A DNA stretch of 38,487 nt, taken from the NCBI GenBank assembly GCA_949127735.1, contig CASBPX010000104.1, positions 1 through 38,487 on the forward strand, written 5' to 3'. The first letter of the stretch is position 1. Each line of letters starts with the position of its first letter. The stretch is from Candidatus Obscuribacterales bacterium. Lineage in GTDB: Bacteria > Cyanobacteriota > Vampirovibrionia > Obscuribacterales > Obscuribacteraceae. Both the position numbers and the translations under genes were made by a program. The notes beneath the pieces were generated by a model. It saw nothing but the letters and a program-made list of their open reading frames with translations, did not search any database and was not told where the DNA came from. Shown here one piece after another: positions 1 to 7,930 of the stretch.

Positions 1-113
1 ATTCCTTATACTACTAGTTGTAGATTATCAGTCTCGTCTCCAAACTTTTTAGTGGCGTCTGGCGACTTGCAAAAGATTCATTAGTCTCAAGTTAGCATTT
101 ATGAGGATTCGTC

Positions 114-590
114 ATGACAAGGAAAGCTTTAACGGTATTGGCATTCGGCTTGAGTGCAATTTTTGTAGCGCCAACTGCAATCGCCAATCCTCTCAGTTTT
201 GGTAAAGCGGCTACAGCTTCCGCTCCAACGTCTGCTCCCACCAGTTTGGAAGTGGACATGGCTGAGTCGAAAGTGACAAACACGCACAAAAAATTAGAGC
301 AAGCAAAACAGCAGCTAGAAGCCGCCAAGGCGCATCTAAAGGCTGCTGAAGCTGAATTTAGAGCTGCACAAGCAGACAAGCAAGCTTTAGTATTGCGCAC
401 CAAAGCTAGAGAATTGGCCTCAGCTGCTGGTATTGAGCAAACTGTTGATACGGTCACTGGACCAGCTAAAGATGAAGCGCCAGCCCCAGGCGGCAGTCGC
501 ATCGATCTAGTGCCGGCCGAAGGTACTGTGGTAACTCCAGCAGCAGCGGCCTCTACTTCTGCACCCACTCTGCAAGATCTGGCTCAGTAA
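114..590 (+). CDS. Small secreted coiled-coil protein, function unknown
   Basis: A 158-residue protein that I do not recognise. The first 24 residues form a signal peptide (Lys/Arg start, hydrophobic core, Ala-x-Ala end), so the mature protein should be periplasmic or surface-located. Residues about 48-105 are rich in Ala, Lys, Glu and Gln with heptad-like spacing and probably form one long coiled coil. The last 50 residues are Ala/Pro/Thr-rich and probably disordered. An AGGA ribosome site lies 7 nt before the ATG. The gene stands alone and ends in a strong hairpin terminator shared with convergent rnc. It could be a small Lpp-like or periplasmic spacer protein, but it has no lipobox cysteine. 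Confidence 0.75.
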   Translation: MTRKALTVLAFGLSAIFVAPTAIANPLSFGKAATASAPTSAPTSLEVDMAESKVTNTHKKLEQAKQQLEAAKAHLKAAEAEFRAAQADKQALVLRTKARELASAAGIEQTVDTVTGPAKDEAPAPGGSRIDLVPAEGTVVTPAAAASTSAPTLQDLAQ

Positions 591-608
591 CCTAATAAAG
601 CCGTTATA

Positions 609-639
609 AAAAGGGCACCCAGCGGTTGGGTGCCCTTTT
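609..639. terminator. Bidirectional intrinsic terminator
   Basis: A perfect 13-bp stem (609-621 with 627-639) encloses a 5-nt loop. The stem has a GC-rich middle and A/T ends, giving a T run on each strand. It lies 19 nt after the stop of the secreted coiled-coil gene and 5 nt after the stop of rnc, which is read the other way, so it should terminate both transcripts. Confidence 0.92.
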
Positions 640-643
640 GTAT

Positions 644-1435
644 TTAATTGACGGCGCTGGTCGTTTCTTTCAAAACTTGAAACGCTAATTTAGCGGCTTC
701 TTGTTCGGCTGCTTTTTTAGACTTGCCTGATCCCTGAGCCAGTGCCTTGCCTTCTAATTTTACGGCGACGGTGAAAACTGGGTCATGAGGCGGGCCTTCA
801 GAGCTGATGACAACATAGCTCGGGGTGCCTTCTGCCCGTGCCTGTGTCAATTCTTGCAGTTGAGCTTTGTAATTGTCTTTGATTTCATCGCGATCAACTA
901 CGGTAGTTTGATGGCCAAATAAGCGCACTAGAAGAGTCTGGACCTGGAATAGTCCGAGATCTTGATAGATAGCTCCAATTAAGGCTTCCATGGCGCAGGC
1001 CGTGATTGAAGGACGAGTTTGGACATTGCGACCGAGCAAAATGTACTTGCTCAAATTTACTTCTTCGCCAATTTCGGCCAGGATGCGATCTGATACCAGC
1101 ACCGCACGCAACTCTGTTAATTGACCTTCATCATAATCAGGGAAACGCTCTAATAGGTATTCGCTGATCACAAATTTGAGCACTGCGTCACCGAAAAACT
1201 CGAGCTTTTCATAGTCTGCCCAGCCCGGATTTTCTGCAGCATATGAGCTATGCGTCAGCGCTTCGTTAACCAGGCCCATTCGGCCGCACGTTACTCCAAG
1301 CTTCTGGCAAAGTTGATCCAGATCCTTAAAGCGTTTGGGCGAAAGTGAAATTGATTGTGGCTGGGCGGTCATCGGGCTGTTTTTGCTGTATTCGGGGGCG
1401 CTTATAACGTTGGTAATTGAAACTGTTGCTCTCAA
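644..1435 (-). CDS. rnc: Ribonuclease III
   Basis: Double-strand-specific endoribonuclease that processes rRNA precursors and structured mRNAs. The 263 residues show an N-terminal nuclease domain with the signature around residues 74-86 (Glu79 and Asp83 correspond to E. coli Glu41 and Asp45) and a second acidic motif at 146-150. A C-terminal double-stranded RNA-binding domain spans roughly 186-258 and ends in the usual Lys/Ala-rich helix. In the second motif Glu150 (E. coli Glu117) is kept, but the position of E. coli Asp114 is Cys147. The listed start is TTG. An ATG 21 codons downstream (position 1372) lacks a clear ribosome site, so the true N-terminus is uncertain. A hairpin just upstream may control the gene. 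Confidence 0.95.
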   Translation of the reverse strand: MRATVSITNVISAPEYSKNSPMTAQPQSISLSPKRFKDLDQLCQKLGVTCGRMGLVNEALTHSSYAAENPGWADYEKLEFFGDAVLKFVISEYLLERFPDYDEGQLTELRAVLVSDRILAEIGEEVNLSKYILLGRNVQTRPSITACAMEALIGAIYQDLGLFQVQTLLVRLFGHQTTVVDRDEIKDNYKAQLQELTQARAEGTPSYVVISSEGPPHDPVFTVAVKLEGKALAQGSGKSKKAAEQEAAKLAFQVLKETTSAVN

Positions 1436-1445
1436 GGGATTCCCG

Positions 1446-1483
1446 TACCTCTTATCTACCTATTTAGGAGACTACAAGAGGTA
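1446..1483 (-). promoter_or_regulatory. Hairpin in the rnc leader, possibly masking the ribosome site
   Basis: Eight-base perfect inverted arms (1446-1453 and 1476-1483) lie 10 nt before the rnc start. Inside them a second stem can form (TCT and CCT pairing with AGG and AGA with one bulged base), making an extended hairpin. The arm nearer the gene contains the purine-rich AAGAGG that is the best ribosome-site candidate for the TTG start, so folding could hide it. RNase III is known to cleave its own leader in E. coli. Whether this hairpin is a substrate is inference. Confidence 0.5.
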
Positions 1484-1638
1484 AGCCCAAGATGCCGGTT
1501 TTGTTAACCATTGTTTCCACTTCAATTACGCTAAGTCCTACTAATGATGCCCATTTCAGCGATTGAATATCAGACCTGTGACAATCCGTAATTGATGAGT
1601 TCGATCTCAGGATAAATGGGGTGTGAAGTTATGCACTC

Positions 1639-1644
1639 TATAAT
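1639..1644 (+). promoter_or_regulatory. Candidate -10 element for the nuo operon
   Basis: A perfect TATAAT hexamer lies about 240 nt upstream of nuoA. No good TTGACA-like -35 sits 16-18 nt before it, so the promoter call is weak. Confidence 0.3.
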
Positions 1645-1882
1645 CTACGCCTATTAAGCTAATCTCTTGCTATATAGCCTGCTATGCTTTCAATGATTGC
1701 CGGGCGTTACCGATCAAAATCAGCCTGAAAGATTTACCAGGTTTTGATGGATGCAAAGCGTATGGATGATGCTGGTCAGGCAATCTTCGTATGTTAGATC
1801 TGTTTTGCTTCACGGGCGCAGTCAGAACGGATGTCATAAACGTAAAATAGGAAGCGGCGACTAAATAGAGGAACGCAGCAAA

Positions 1883-2338
1883 GTGGATCAAAGTTCGTTG
1901 CAGCTCGGCCAGATATTTCTATTCGTGACGGTGGGCTTTGCTCTGCCAGCCCTGGGGATGATCCTCTTGGCTTGGGTGCTGCAGCTCGCTCTCGGTTATC
2001 ACAGACCAAACGCGATAAAAAATCAGCCTTATGAGTGCGGTATGAAACCAATGCAAGAAGCATTGGTGCAATTTGATGTGCGCTATTACCTTTACGCCAT
2101 CTTATTCATCCTCTTCGATATCGAAATCATCTTTATTATCCCCTGGTTATTGGCCACTGACAGTATTCCTAGGCTTTTGATTGGTGCCGATGCCGTTAAC
2201 CAGCTGGCAGCCAGTGGGCAGATGGAAGAGCTAATGAAATTAAAAATGATCGGCCCCATAGAAATTTCTATGTTCCTTGTCATTCTCGTAGTTGGTCTGG
2301 TTTATGCCTGGAAGAAAGGCGCTCTTGAGTGGGAGTAG
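1883..2338 (+). CDS. nuoA: NADH-quinone oxidoreductase subunit A
   Basis: Membrane-arm subunit of complex I (NDH-1) at the junction with the peripheral arm. The 151 residues contain three membrane helices (about 10-36, 68-90 and 126-143) and the family's conserved loop with the YECG motif at 50-53 followed by a Gln-Phe-Asp-Val-Arg segment and the acidic helix with Asp79 and Glu81. The loop before helix 3 is longer than usual. The GTG start is preceded by AGAGGAA. It is the first gene of an A-B-C-D-H-I-J-K cluster. nuoB starts 7 nt after its stop. Confidence 0.96.
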   Translation: MDQSSLQLGQIFLFVTVGFALPALGMILLAWVLQLALGYHRPNAIKNQPYECGMKPMQEALVQFDVRYYLYAILFILFDIEIIFIIPWLLATDSIPRLLIGADAVNQLAASGQMEELMKLKMIGPIEISMFLVILVVGLVYAWKKGALEWE

Positions 2339-2345
2339 GAAAGAA

Positions 2346-3215
2346 ATGAGTCAAGGAAACATGAGTACTTCTGCTAAACCTAATACTAATCCGGTAGTAC
2401 CGGAAGAAATTAGAGATTCAGTCTCCATATCGTCCATCGATTTTATGATTGATGCGCTCGGGCAGATGCTTTCTCCAGTTTTGAGCCCTGTAGCCAACCT
2501 CGCCCGGTCTAACTCGGTTTGGCCCATGACATTCGGCACTTCTTGTTGCGCTATCGAAATGATCAGTGTGGGAATGTCTGCATTTGATATTTCGCGTTTT
2601 GGTTCTGAAGTTTTTCGTGCCACACCGAGACAGGCCGATATGATTATCACCGCCGGTACGATCACAAGAAAAATGGCACCGGCTCTAATTACTTTGTATG
2701 AGCAAATGCCAGAGCCTAAGTATGTTATCGCCATGGGTGCTTGCACCATTACTGGTGGCATGTTCAACGACTCATATTCTGTTGTTCAAGGTGTTGACCG
2801 AATCATTCCGGTAGATGTTTTTTTGCCAGGTTGCCCACCCAGACCAGAAGGTATTCTTGATGCCCTCTTAAAACTGCAGCAAAAAATTCGTACTGAAAAC
2901 TATGCTGATCGCAGAAAGAAACTCTACGCTCAAACGTCGGTGCGCAAAGTCGACTATGACACAGGTCGCCCGCTGGAAGATTTGATTGGAGTGGTGCAGG
3001 AAGATACCAATGCGGCCTTGAGCTCAGGGCAAGAGGCGATTGGTGATGTAGCTAAAGGCATTTCGCCTAAAGCCGAAGAAGCAAAAACCGTAGCTACTAA
3101 ACCGGTTGCTCCTAAAGTTGAAGTGGCGAAACCGGAAGTAACCAGTCCGGAAGCGAAAAAAGTAGAAAACACTAAAGACGAAGCTGCCGAAAAAGCTGAC
3201 GATAAATCTGTTTAA
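2346..3215 (+). CDS. nuoB: NADH-quinone oxidoreductase subunit B, with long C-terminal tail
   Basis: Peripheral-arm subunit carrying iron-sulfur cluster N2, the last electron carrier before quinone. The cluster ligands are visible as the tandem Cys67-Cys68, Cys133 and Cys163, within well-conserved surroundings that resemble cyanobacterial NdhK. I chose the ATG at 2346 because AGGA sits 5 nt before it; the frame is open further upstream inside nuoA, and another ATG at 2361 is possible. The normal fold ends near residue 217. The remaining 72 residues are Lys/Glu/Ala/Pro/Val-rich and probably disordered, which is not usual for this family. Confidence 0.95.
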   Translation: MSQGNMSTSAKPNTNPVVPEEIRDSVSISSIDFMIDALGQMLSPVLSPVANLARSNSVWPMTFGTSCCAIEMISVGMSAFDISRFGSEVFRATPRQADMIITAGTITRKMAPALITLYEQMPEPKYVIAMGACTITGGMFNDSYSVVQGVDRIIPVDVFLPGCPPRPEGILDALLKLQQKIRTENYADRRKKLYAQTSVRKVDYDTGRPLEDLIGVVQEDTNAALSSGQEAIGDVAKGISPKAEEAKTVATKPVAPKVEVAKPEVTSPEAKKVENTKDEAAEKADDKSV

Positions 3216-3244
3216 GCGCTCGATTTGATAGGAACTTGAAGTAG

Positions 3245-3919
3245 ATGACAGACGAGAAGCCTTCAGAGGCTGAAAAGCCAGAAGAGAAAAAAGCTGAAGC
3301 CGCTAAGCCGGAAGCTGCGAAACCCGCTGATGCCGCTAAGCCAGCTGATGCTGCGAAACCAGCTGCGCCCGCGGCGGCTGCACCAAAGCCTGCCGCTAAA
3401 GCACCAGAACCAGTTATTCCTGCTACGGCCGGAAAATTCGAGCAGTTTCTTAAAGAGCACGGCATTCCCTCCGAGCGTCTACCGTTGTCGCTTACGATTG
3501 AAACTATTGCCGTGAGCGGCGACGTTCTGCAGTCTGCTTTGCGTCTCTTGCGCAATAGCTCTGAAGTTCAACTCGATTTGCTACTCACCGTATCTGGTGT
3601 GGAGAGCAATGACACATTCGATTCTGTGTATCACCTCTGGTCTTATTCAAATCTAGACGAACTGGTAATTAAAGTATTGGTGAAGAAAAGCGATGTGCCT
3701 GAAGGCGATCTGCCTGCGGTGCCCAGTATCGCTAATTTTTGGTCAGCTGCTAACTGGCATGAGCGCGAAACTTATGACTTGATGGGCATTCGTTATGCTA
3801 ACCACCCTTACATGAGACGAATTCTTAATCCGTGGGATTGGGAAGGCTATCCGCTGCGCCGTGATTACAAGCAGCTGGTAGATTCCCTGAACGATAAAAA
3901 CCCGCACAGTATGCGCTAA
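3245..3919 (+). CDS. nuoC: NADH-quinone oxidoreductase subunit C, with Ala/Lys/Pro-rich N-terminal extension
   Basis: The 30-kDa peripheral subunit of complex I, which packs beside NuoD. The family domain occupies about residues 63-224 and shows the signature around 172-181 (His-Glu-Arg-Glu followed by a Tyr-Asp-Leu-Met-Gly stretch) and the conserved Asp-Trp-Glu-Gly-Tyr-Pro-Leu-Arg-Arg-Asp-Tyr ending. Residues 2-62 are a low-complexity extension with repeated Ala-Lys-Pro-Ala-Asp units and no predicted fold. The ATG is preceded by AGGAA at about 10 nt. The extension resembles the tails on NuoB and NuoI in the same operon. Confidence 0.95.
   Translation: MTDEKPSEAEKPEEKKAEAAKPEAAKPADAAKPADAAKPAAPAAAAPKPAAKAPEPVIPATAGKFEQFLKEHGIPSERLPLSLTIETIAVSGDVLQSALRLLRNSSEVQLDLLLTVSGVESNDTFDSVYHLWSYSNLDELVIKVLVKKSDVPEGDLPAVPSIANFWSAANWHERETYDLMGIRYANHPYMRRILNPWDWEGYPLRRDYKQLVDSLNDKNPHSMR
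3314..3367 (+). repeat. Three 18-bp units encoding Ala-Ala-Lys-Pro-Ala-Asp in nuoC
   Basis: Three tandem, slightly diverged 18-bp units (3314-3331, 3332-3349, 3350-3367) in frame within nuoC. The third ends in Ala instead of Asp. The same peptide theme recurs in nuoI as 15-bp units. Confidence 0.85.
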
Positions 3920-3934
3920 TTTGAAGGACTGAAA

Positions 3935-5065
3935 ATGGCTACTGAAATTCAAGAGATTGACCTGAAAACTGATGAGATGATCATCAACATGGGTCCACAG
4001 CACCCTGCTACTCACGGTGTTTTGAGATTGCTGCTTACCCTCGATGGTGAGACGGTCAAGCATACGGAGCCGGTTTTAGGTCACCTGCACCGTGGTCAAG
4101 AATGGCAGGGTCAGAATCGCACTTGGTTCCAATATCAAGCCTTGATCGACCGCGTCGATTATTTATCTGGCATGTTCACATCATGGGCAATGGCCCGCGC
4201 ATGTGAAGAAATTGATGGCACAGTGGTGCCACCAAGGGCAGAGTATCTTCGCGTGATGGTTTCAGAAATGAACCGTATTACCTCGCATTTGCTGTGGCTC
4301 GGAACTTACTTGATTGACTTGGGCGCCATGTTTGGTTTCCCCTTTTATCCGTTCCGTGAACGCGAAAAACTTTTTGACTTGTTTGAAGAAATTGCCGGCC
4401 AGCGCATGATGTTCAATTACATCAGAATCGGTGGTGTAGTGCGCGATCCGAAACCTGAATGGTTAGACAAACTAAAGCGTTTCCTTGATGAATTTCCAGA
4501 CCGCATCGATGAATATGAAACCATCGTCACTCAAAATCCAATTTTCTTGAAGCGTACTAAAGATGTGGGTATTCTCACTCAGGCAGTGGCTAAAGATTAT
4601 GGTGTCACCGGCCCTTGTATTCGCTCGTCGGGTATTCCACTAGATTTGCGGCGCACCAAGCCATATTCGGTTTACCCCGAATTGAAATTTGATGTCATCA
4701 CTTTTGATAAAGAGGGTGACACCTGGGACCGCTACATGGCTAGAATTTTGGAAATGCGCCAGTCAATTGAGATCATTCGCCAATGTATTGATAAGCTGCC
4801 TAGCGGCGACATCATGGGCAAAAAGCAGATGGCCGGCATGCGCATCAAAGCTGGCGAAGGCTTCTCTGCCGTGGAATCTCCCCGCGGAATTCTCGGTTGC
4901 TATGTCATCTCCGGCGGTGGCGAAAAAGCATTGCGTTTCCGCTGGCGTAATCCATCATTCTGCAATCTTGCTATATTGCCTGAACTTCTAAAAGGTTGCC
5001 CGCTCTCCGACATCATGGCCATCTTTGGTTCTATCGACGTGATTCTTCCAGACGTAGATCGCTAA
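3935..5065 (+). CDS. nuoD: NADH-quinone oxidoreductase subunit D
   Basis: The 49-kDa subunit that forms most of the quinone-binding cavity with NuoB. The N-terminal motif with the quinone-site histidines (Gly-Pro-Gln-His-Pro-Ala-Thr-His-Gly) is intact, as are the His-Arg-Gly motif, the Asp-Tyr that supplies the quinone-site Tyr, and the C-terminal Asp-Val-Asp-Arg end. At 376 residues it is shorter than common NuoD/NdhH proteins (about 390-410). The missing part is a loop near residues 290-310, just before the conserved Glu-Ser-Pro-Arg-Gly, normally containing a His-Phe-Lys helix and a Gly-Glu-Val-Tyr hairpin. The reading frame is clean across it, so this looks like a true deletion. AAGGA precedes the ATG. 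Confidence 0.96.
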   Translation: MATEIQEIDLKTDEMIINMGPQHPATHGVLRLLLTLDGETVKHTEPVLGHLHRGQEWQGQNRTWFQYQALIDRVDYLSGMFTSWAMARACEEIDGTVVPPRAEYLRVMVSEMNRITSHLLWLGTYLIDLGAMFGFPFYPFREREKLFDLFEEIAGQRMMFNYIRIGGVVRDPKPEWLDKLKRFLDEFPDRIDEYETIVTQNPIFLKRTKDVGILTQAVAKDYGVTGPCIRSSGIPLDLRRTKPYSVYPELKFDVITFDKEGDTWDRYMARILEMRQSIEIIRQCIDKLPSGDIMGKKQMAGMRIKAGEGFSAVESPRGILGCYVISGGGEKALRFRWRNPSFCNLAILPELLKGCPLSDIMAIFGSIDVILPDVDR

Positions 5066-5124
5066 GTTTCGAACTCTCATTCAGTTGTTTTTCGACAGTC
5101 AAAATAAGGTAAAAATCGAACCCC

Positions 5125-6483
5125 ATGTTTTCAAACGGCGATGAAATTTTCAAAATATCAAGGCTGACAATAGTGTGGCTGGCCGGCATTTTCACCATCG
5201 TCTGGATGGTCTGCTGGGGTCTGGGAATTGCCCTGCCCATGTTGCTCACTAGTCAACTGGGCGATAAGGCTGCTTTGACCAACGAAATTTTAAGAGCGGC
5301 CACCCCGGTGATTGCCATTCTGGTATTCATTCCGATTAACGCCATGTTTATGGTTTTAATTGAACGCCGAGCGCTGGCTCTCTGGACCGTGAGAAAAGGG
5401 CCCAACCGCGTTGGACCAGACGGTAATTTTCAGACTGCTGCCGACGCAGTAAAGTTGCTTTTGAAAGAAGACATCACACCTACGGGTGCCGATGCCGTGA
5501 TGCATACGTTTGCTCCTATTCTATTTTTTGCTCCCTCTGTTTTTGGCGCAGTGCCGCTGCTGGCTGCCGTTACCAACAACCATCCGCTCTTCCATGTACT
5601 CAATTTACCCACTGGTATTTTCTTCGTCCTGGCTGCCGGTGCATTGCCTGTGGTGGCTCTAGTGATGGCCGGTTGGGCCAGCAACAATAAGTATTCATTG
5701 GTTGGTGGATTGCGCAGTGCCGCTCAAGCAATTTCTTACGAAATACCTTTGGTACTTTCTCTCATTACTGTGTGTTTGATGGCAGGCACTCTTGACCTGG
5801 TTAAGATTACTGAGCAGCAGGCAGGCGGCATTCTTAATTGGAACTTGCTTGGCGGTGGTGCCTTGACCGGCCTCAATAACGCCCTTGCTGGTGGTGGCGC
5901 TAAAGCGCTGGCTACAAGCTATTTCATGGGCCCTATCTCTTACGTCTGCGCTGGTCTACTGGTAATCTCGCTGATTATCTCTTTCTGGCTTTACTTGACG
6001 GGCGCTTGCGCTGAAATCAACCGCATTCCTTTCGACTTGCCTGAAGCTGAGTCAGAGCTGGTTAGCGGTTACAACACTGAATACAGTGGCATGAAATTCG
6101 CGATATTTTTCCTGGCTGAATTTACCAACTTATTTGTAGTATCGAGTATCACCACCGTGATGTTCCTGGGCGGCGGCGATAATCCGATTCCCCCTTATAT
6201 TTTGAATAACATTCCGGGTATTCCGCAAATGGTCGCCGCTATTCGCGATTCTTATTTCTGCAGCACTTTGCATATCATCAATCCAGAGACATTCTTCGCC
6301 ACACTTTGGGTGATTGCTAAAGTCTATGGTCTGGTGATATTTGCAGTGCTGATTCGCGGCACGTTGCCGAGATTCAGAATAGACCAGTTAATGGCCTTTG
6401 GCTGGAAGCGTTTGATACCACTTTCGCTGATCGTTTTCATCATCGTTGTTTTTGCAAGGGAGTTCGTAATCTGTCATGGCTAA
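5125..6483 (+). CDS. nuoH: NADH-quinone oxidoreductase subunit H
   Basis: Membrane subunit that joins the two arms and lines the quinone entry. Multiple hydrophobic helices are present, with the signature Glu-Arg-Arg-Ala-Leu-Ala followed by Gly-Pro-Asn-Arg-Val-Gly-Pro near residues 78-98. The acidic loop with Asn-Arg-Ile-Pro-Phe-Asp-Leu-Pro-Glu-Ala-Glu-Ser-Glu-Leu is near residue 300. At 452 residues it is longer than typical (about 330-370). Extra residues include a Gly/Ala-rich insert at about 240-265 and an added loop before the penultimate helix. Its end overlaps the nuoI start by 8 bp. Confidence 0.96.
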   Translation: MFSNGDEIFKISRLTIVWLAGIFTIVWMVCWGLGIALPMLLTSQLGDKAALTNEILRAATPVIAILVFIPINAMFMVLIERRALALWTVRKGPNRVGPDGNFQTAADAVKLLLKEDITPTGADAVMHTFAPILFFAPSVFGAVPLLAAVTNNHPLFHVLNLPTGIFFVLAAGALPVVALVMAGWASNNKYSLVGGLRSAAQAISYEIPLVLSLITVCLMAGTLDLVKITEQQAGGILNWNLLGGGALTGLNNALAGGGAKALATSYFMGPISYVCAGLLVISLIISFWLYLTGACAEINRIPFDLPEAESELVSGYNTEYSGMKFAIFFLAEFTNLFVVSSITTVMFLGGGDNPIPPYILNNIPGIPQMVAAIRDSYFCSTLHIINPETFFATLWVIAKVYGLVIFAVLIRGTLPRFRIDQLMAFGWKRLIPLSLIVFIIVVFAREFVICHG

Positions 6484-7228
6484 CCTTATCTCCAGAGCAT
6501 TTGGTGGATTGAACGAAGTTAGACGTGGTCTTGCCACCGTGTTTAAGCATACTTTCCGTGAGCCAATCACTAAAAATTATCCTGATGAAATGCCTGACCT
6601 GGCGCCTCACTTCAGAGGCCGTTTGGCACTGACAGTTAATCCTGAAACAGGTGATCACCTTTGTATTTCTTGCAAACAGTGCGAGCGTGTTTGTCCTGAC
6701 AAATGTATTGAAATTACGTCTCACAAGAGCCCTGAAACCAACAAGCTGGAATTGATCGATTTCAAAATCGACCATGGCCTTTGCATGTTCTGTGGCTTGT
6801 GCACAGAAGTTTGCCCAACACTCTGCATTATCAATACAAATGATTTTGAAATGGCTGATTATTCGCGTGAATCGCTGATTTACGACTTGAAGAAATTGAC
6901 CTTGAGTCAAGACGAATCGGCTTTCTATTTCGACCGTAAAGAAATGCCTTTGCCTAAGCCAAAACCTGCTAAACCAGCTCCTGCAGCTGCTGCCGGTGCT
7001 GCTGCTAAACCGGCTGATGCTAAACCAGCTGATGCTAAGCCGGCTGATGCTAAACCGGCTGATGCCGACGCGAAAACCGTTGAAGTGAAAAAGCCTGAAA
7101 TCAAAGATGACGCGAAACCGGAAGTGAAGACTGAAGAAGCTAAAGCCGATGCTAAGCCAGAACCTAAAGCTGAAACTAAGCCAGAAGCTAAGACCGACGA
7201 GCCCAAAGCTGACGAACCCAAGGCATAA
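6476..7228 (+). CDS. nuoI: NADH-quinone oxidoreductase subunit I, with repetitive C-terminal tail
   Basis: Peripheral-arm ferredoxin-like subunit carrying two [4Fe-4S] clusters (N6a/N6b). Two complete CxxCxxCxxxCP motifs are visible, with cysteines at 63, 66, 69, 73 and 103, 106, 109, 113. The fold ends near residue 157. The other 93 residues are a Lys/Pro/Ala/Asp/Glu-rich tail with tandem Ala-Lys-Pro-Ala-Asp units followed by Lys-Pro-Glu-Val/Ala-type repeats. The ATG lies inside the end of nuoH, suggesting translational coupling. Confidence 0.96.
   Translation: MANLISRAFGGLNEVRRGLATVFKHTFREPITKNYPDEMPDLAPHFRGRLALTVNPETGDHLCISCKQCERVCPDKCIEITSHKSPETNKLELIDFKIDHGLCMFCGLCTEVCPTLCIINTNDFEMADYSRESLIYDLKKLTLSQDESAFYFDRKEMPLPKPKPAKPAPAAAAGAAAKPADAKPADAKPADAKPADADAKTVEVKKPEIKDDAKPEVKTEEAKADAKPEPKAETKPEAKTDEPKADEPKA
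7004..7063 (+). repeat. Four tandem 15-bp units in the nuoI tail
   Basis: Units 7004-7018, 7019-7033, 7034-7048 and 7049-7063 differ only at third codon positions and each encodes Ala-Lys-Pro-Ala-Asp. The synonymous differences suggest that the peptide repeat is kept at protein level. Confidence 0.95.
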
Positions 7229-7240
7229 ACCCAAGGCATA
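7215..7240 (+). repeat. Perfect 13-bp tandem duplication over the nuoI stop codon
   Basis: The 13-mer at 7215-7227 is repeated exactly at 7228-7240. The junction lies in the nuoI stop codon (7226-7228). A single copy would end the protein at the same residue with TAG instead of TAA, so the change looks neutral. Confidence 0.9.
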
Positions 7241-7259
7241 GATAGGAAATCAAATCAAA

Positions 7260-7913
7260 ATGGGACAAGATATGCTCTCAACACTTTTATCGGCACCAAA
7301 TGTGGAAACATGGGCGTTCTATTTGCTCACCACTTTGTCGATTTGCCTGGCTATCGGGGTGTTGGTCGACAGAGTCGTGATTCGTAGCGGTTTCATTTTA
7401 ATCGGTGTATTCGGCACCATTTCAGGAATCTTCTTATTGCTCTCCGCTCAGTTTCTGGCTCTGGCGCAAATCATGATTTACGCAGTGGGCATCACACTGA
7501 TGGTAGTAATTGCACTGATGTTGACTAACCCTCGTTTAGAGCGAGAACAGCTGATTGTCTACAATGACGACAGCCTGCCACCACTGGCTAAACTTTTCGC
7601 GTCTTGCAAACGCAATCTCAATTTGTGGGTAGCGGTTCTAAGCTTTGTCACTCTGTACGCTGCTTTGATTGGTGAAAATCACTGGCCACTAAGCGATCAA
7701 GCCGTGAGTCAGGATGCCGTTCAAACTTTGGGTGAGGCCCTGGTAACCAACTATTCCATTCCCTTTGAATTTGCCTCTGTGCTGCTTCTGGCAGCGCTGA
7801 TGGGAGCAATAATGCTGGCCAAAGGTGAACCGAAACACAAAGTTGAAGATGGCGATTTGACCATTGTCGATGAAACTAAGAAGCAAGAAAACAATCTGGC
7901 ATTGCAAAGGTAA
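7260..7913 (+). CDS. nuoJ: NADH-quinone oxidoreductase subunit J
   Basis: Small membrane-arm subunit next to NuoK. Five hydrophobic helices are seen in 217 residues. The central conserved helix with Gln-Ile-Met-Ile-Tyr-Ala-Val-Gly (around residues 70-85) includes the characteristic pi-bulge region, and the last helix ends with the Glu-Phe-Ala-Ser-Val-Leu-Leu-Leu-Ala-Ala segment typical of the family. A charged tail of about 25 residues follows. AGGA lies upstream of the ATG at about 15 nt. An internal ATG five codons in is an alternative start. nuoK follows after 17 nt. Confidence 0.95.
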   Translation: MGQDMLSTLLSAPNVETWAFYLLTTLSICLAIGVLVDRVVIRSGFILIGVFGTISGIFLLLSAQFLALAQIMIYAVGITLMVVIALMLTNPRLEREQLIVYNDDSLPPLAKLFASCKRNLNLWVAVLSFVTLYAALIGENHWPLSDQAVSQDAVQTLGEALVTNYSIPFEFASVLLLAALMGAIMLAKGEPKHKVEDGDLTIVDETKKQENNLALQR

Positions 7914-7930
7914 TAAGGTAGGAGATCAAA

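Larger units (their letters stand above)
1436..1882. other. Non-coding region between rnc and the nuo operon
   Basis: About 450 bases between divergently read rnc and nuoA. It contains the rnc leader hairpin and a consensus-like -10 element at 1639-1644 pointing toward nuoA. Short open frames here have no ribosome site or recognisable product and I do not call them. No tRNA-like or riboswitch-like fold was seen. Confidence 0.6.

Noticed and set aside
1682-2063. Minus-strand frames between rnc and nuoA and over the nuoA start
   Set aside because: They have no ribosome site or recognisable product; the second is antisense to nuoA.
6440-7234. Long open frames on the minus strand opposite nuoI (and opposite the nuoC extension at 3172-3555)
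   Set aside because: They mirror Ala/Lys/Pro-rich repeats, contain no recognisable domain, and lie antisense to genes with clear motifs.
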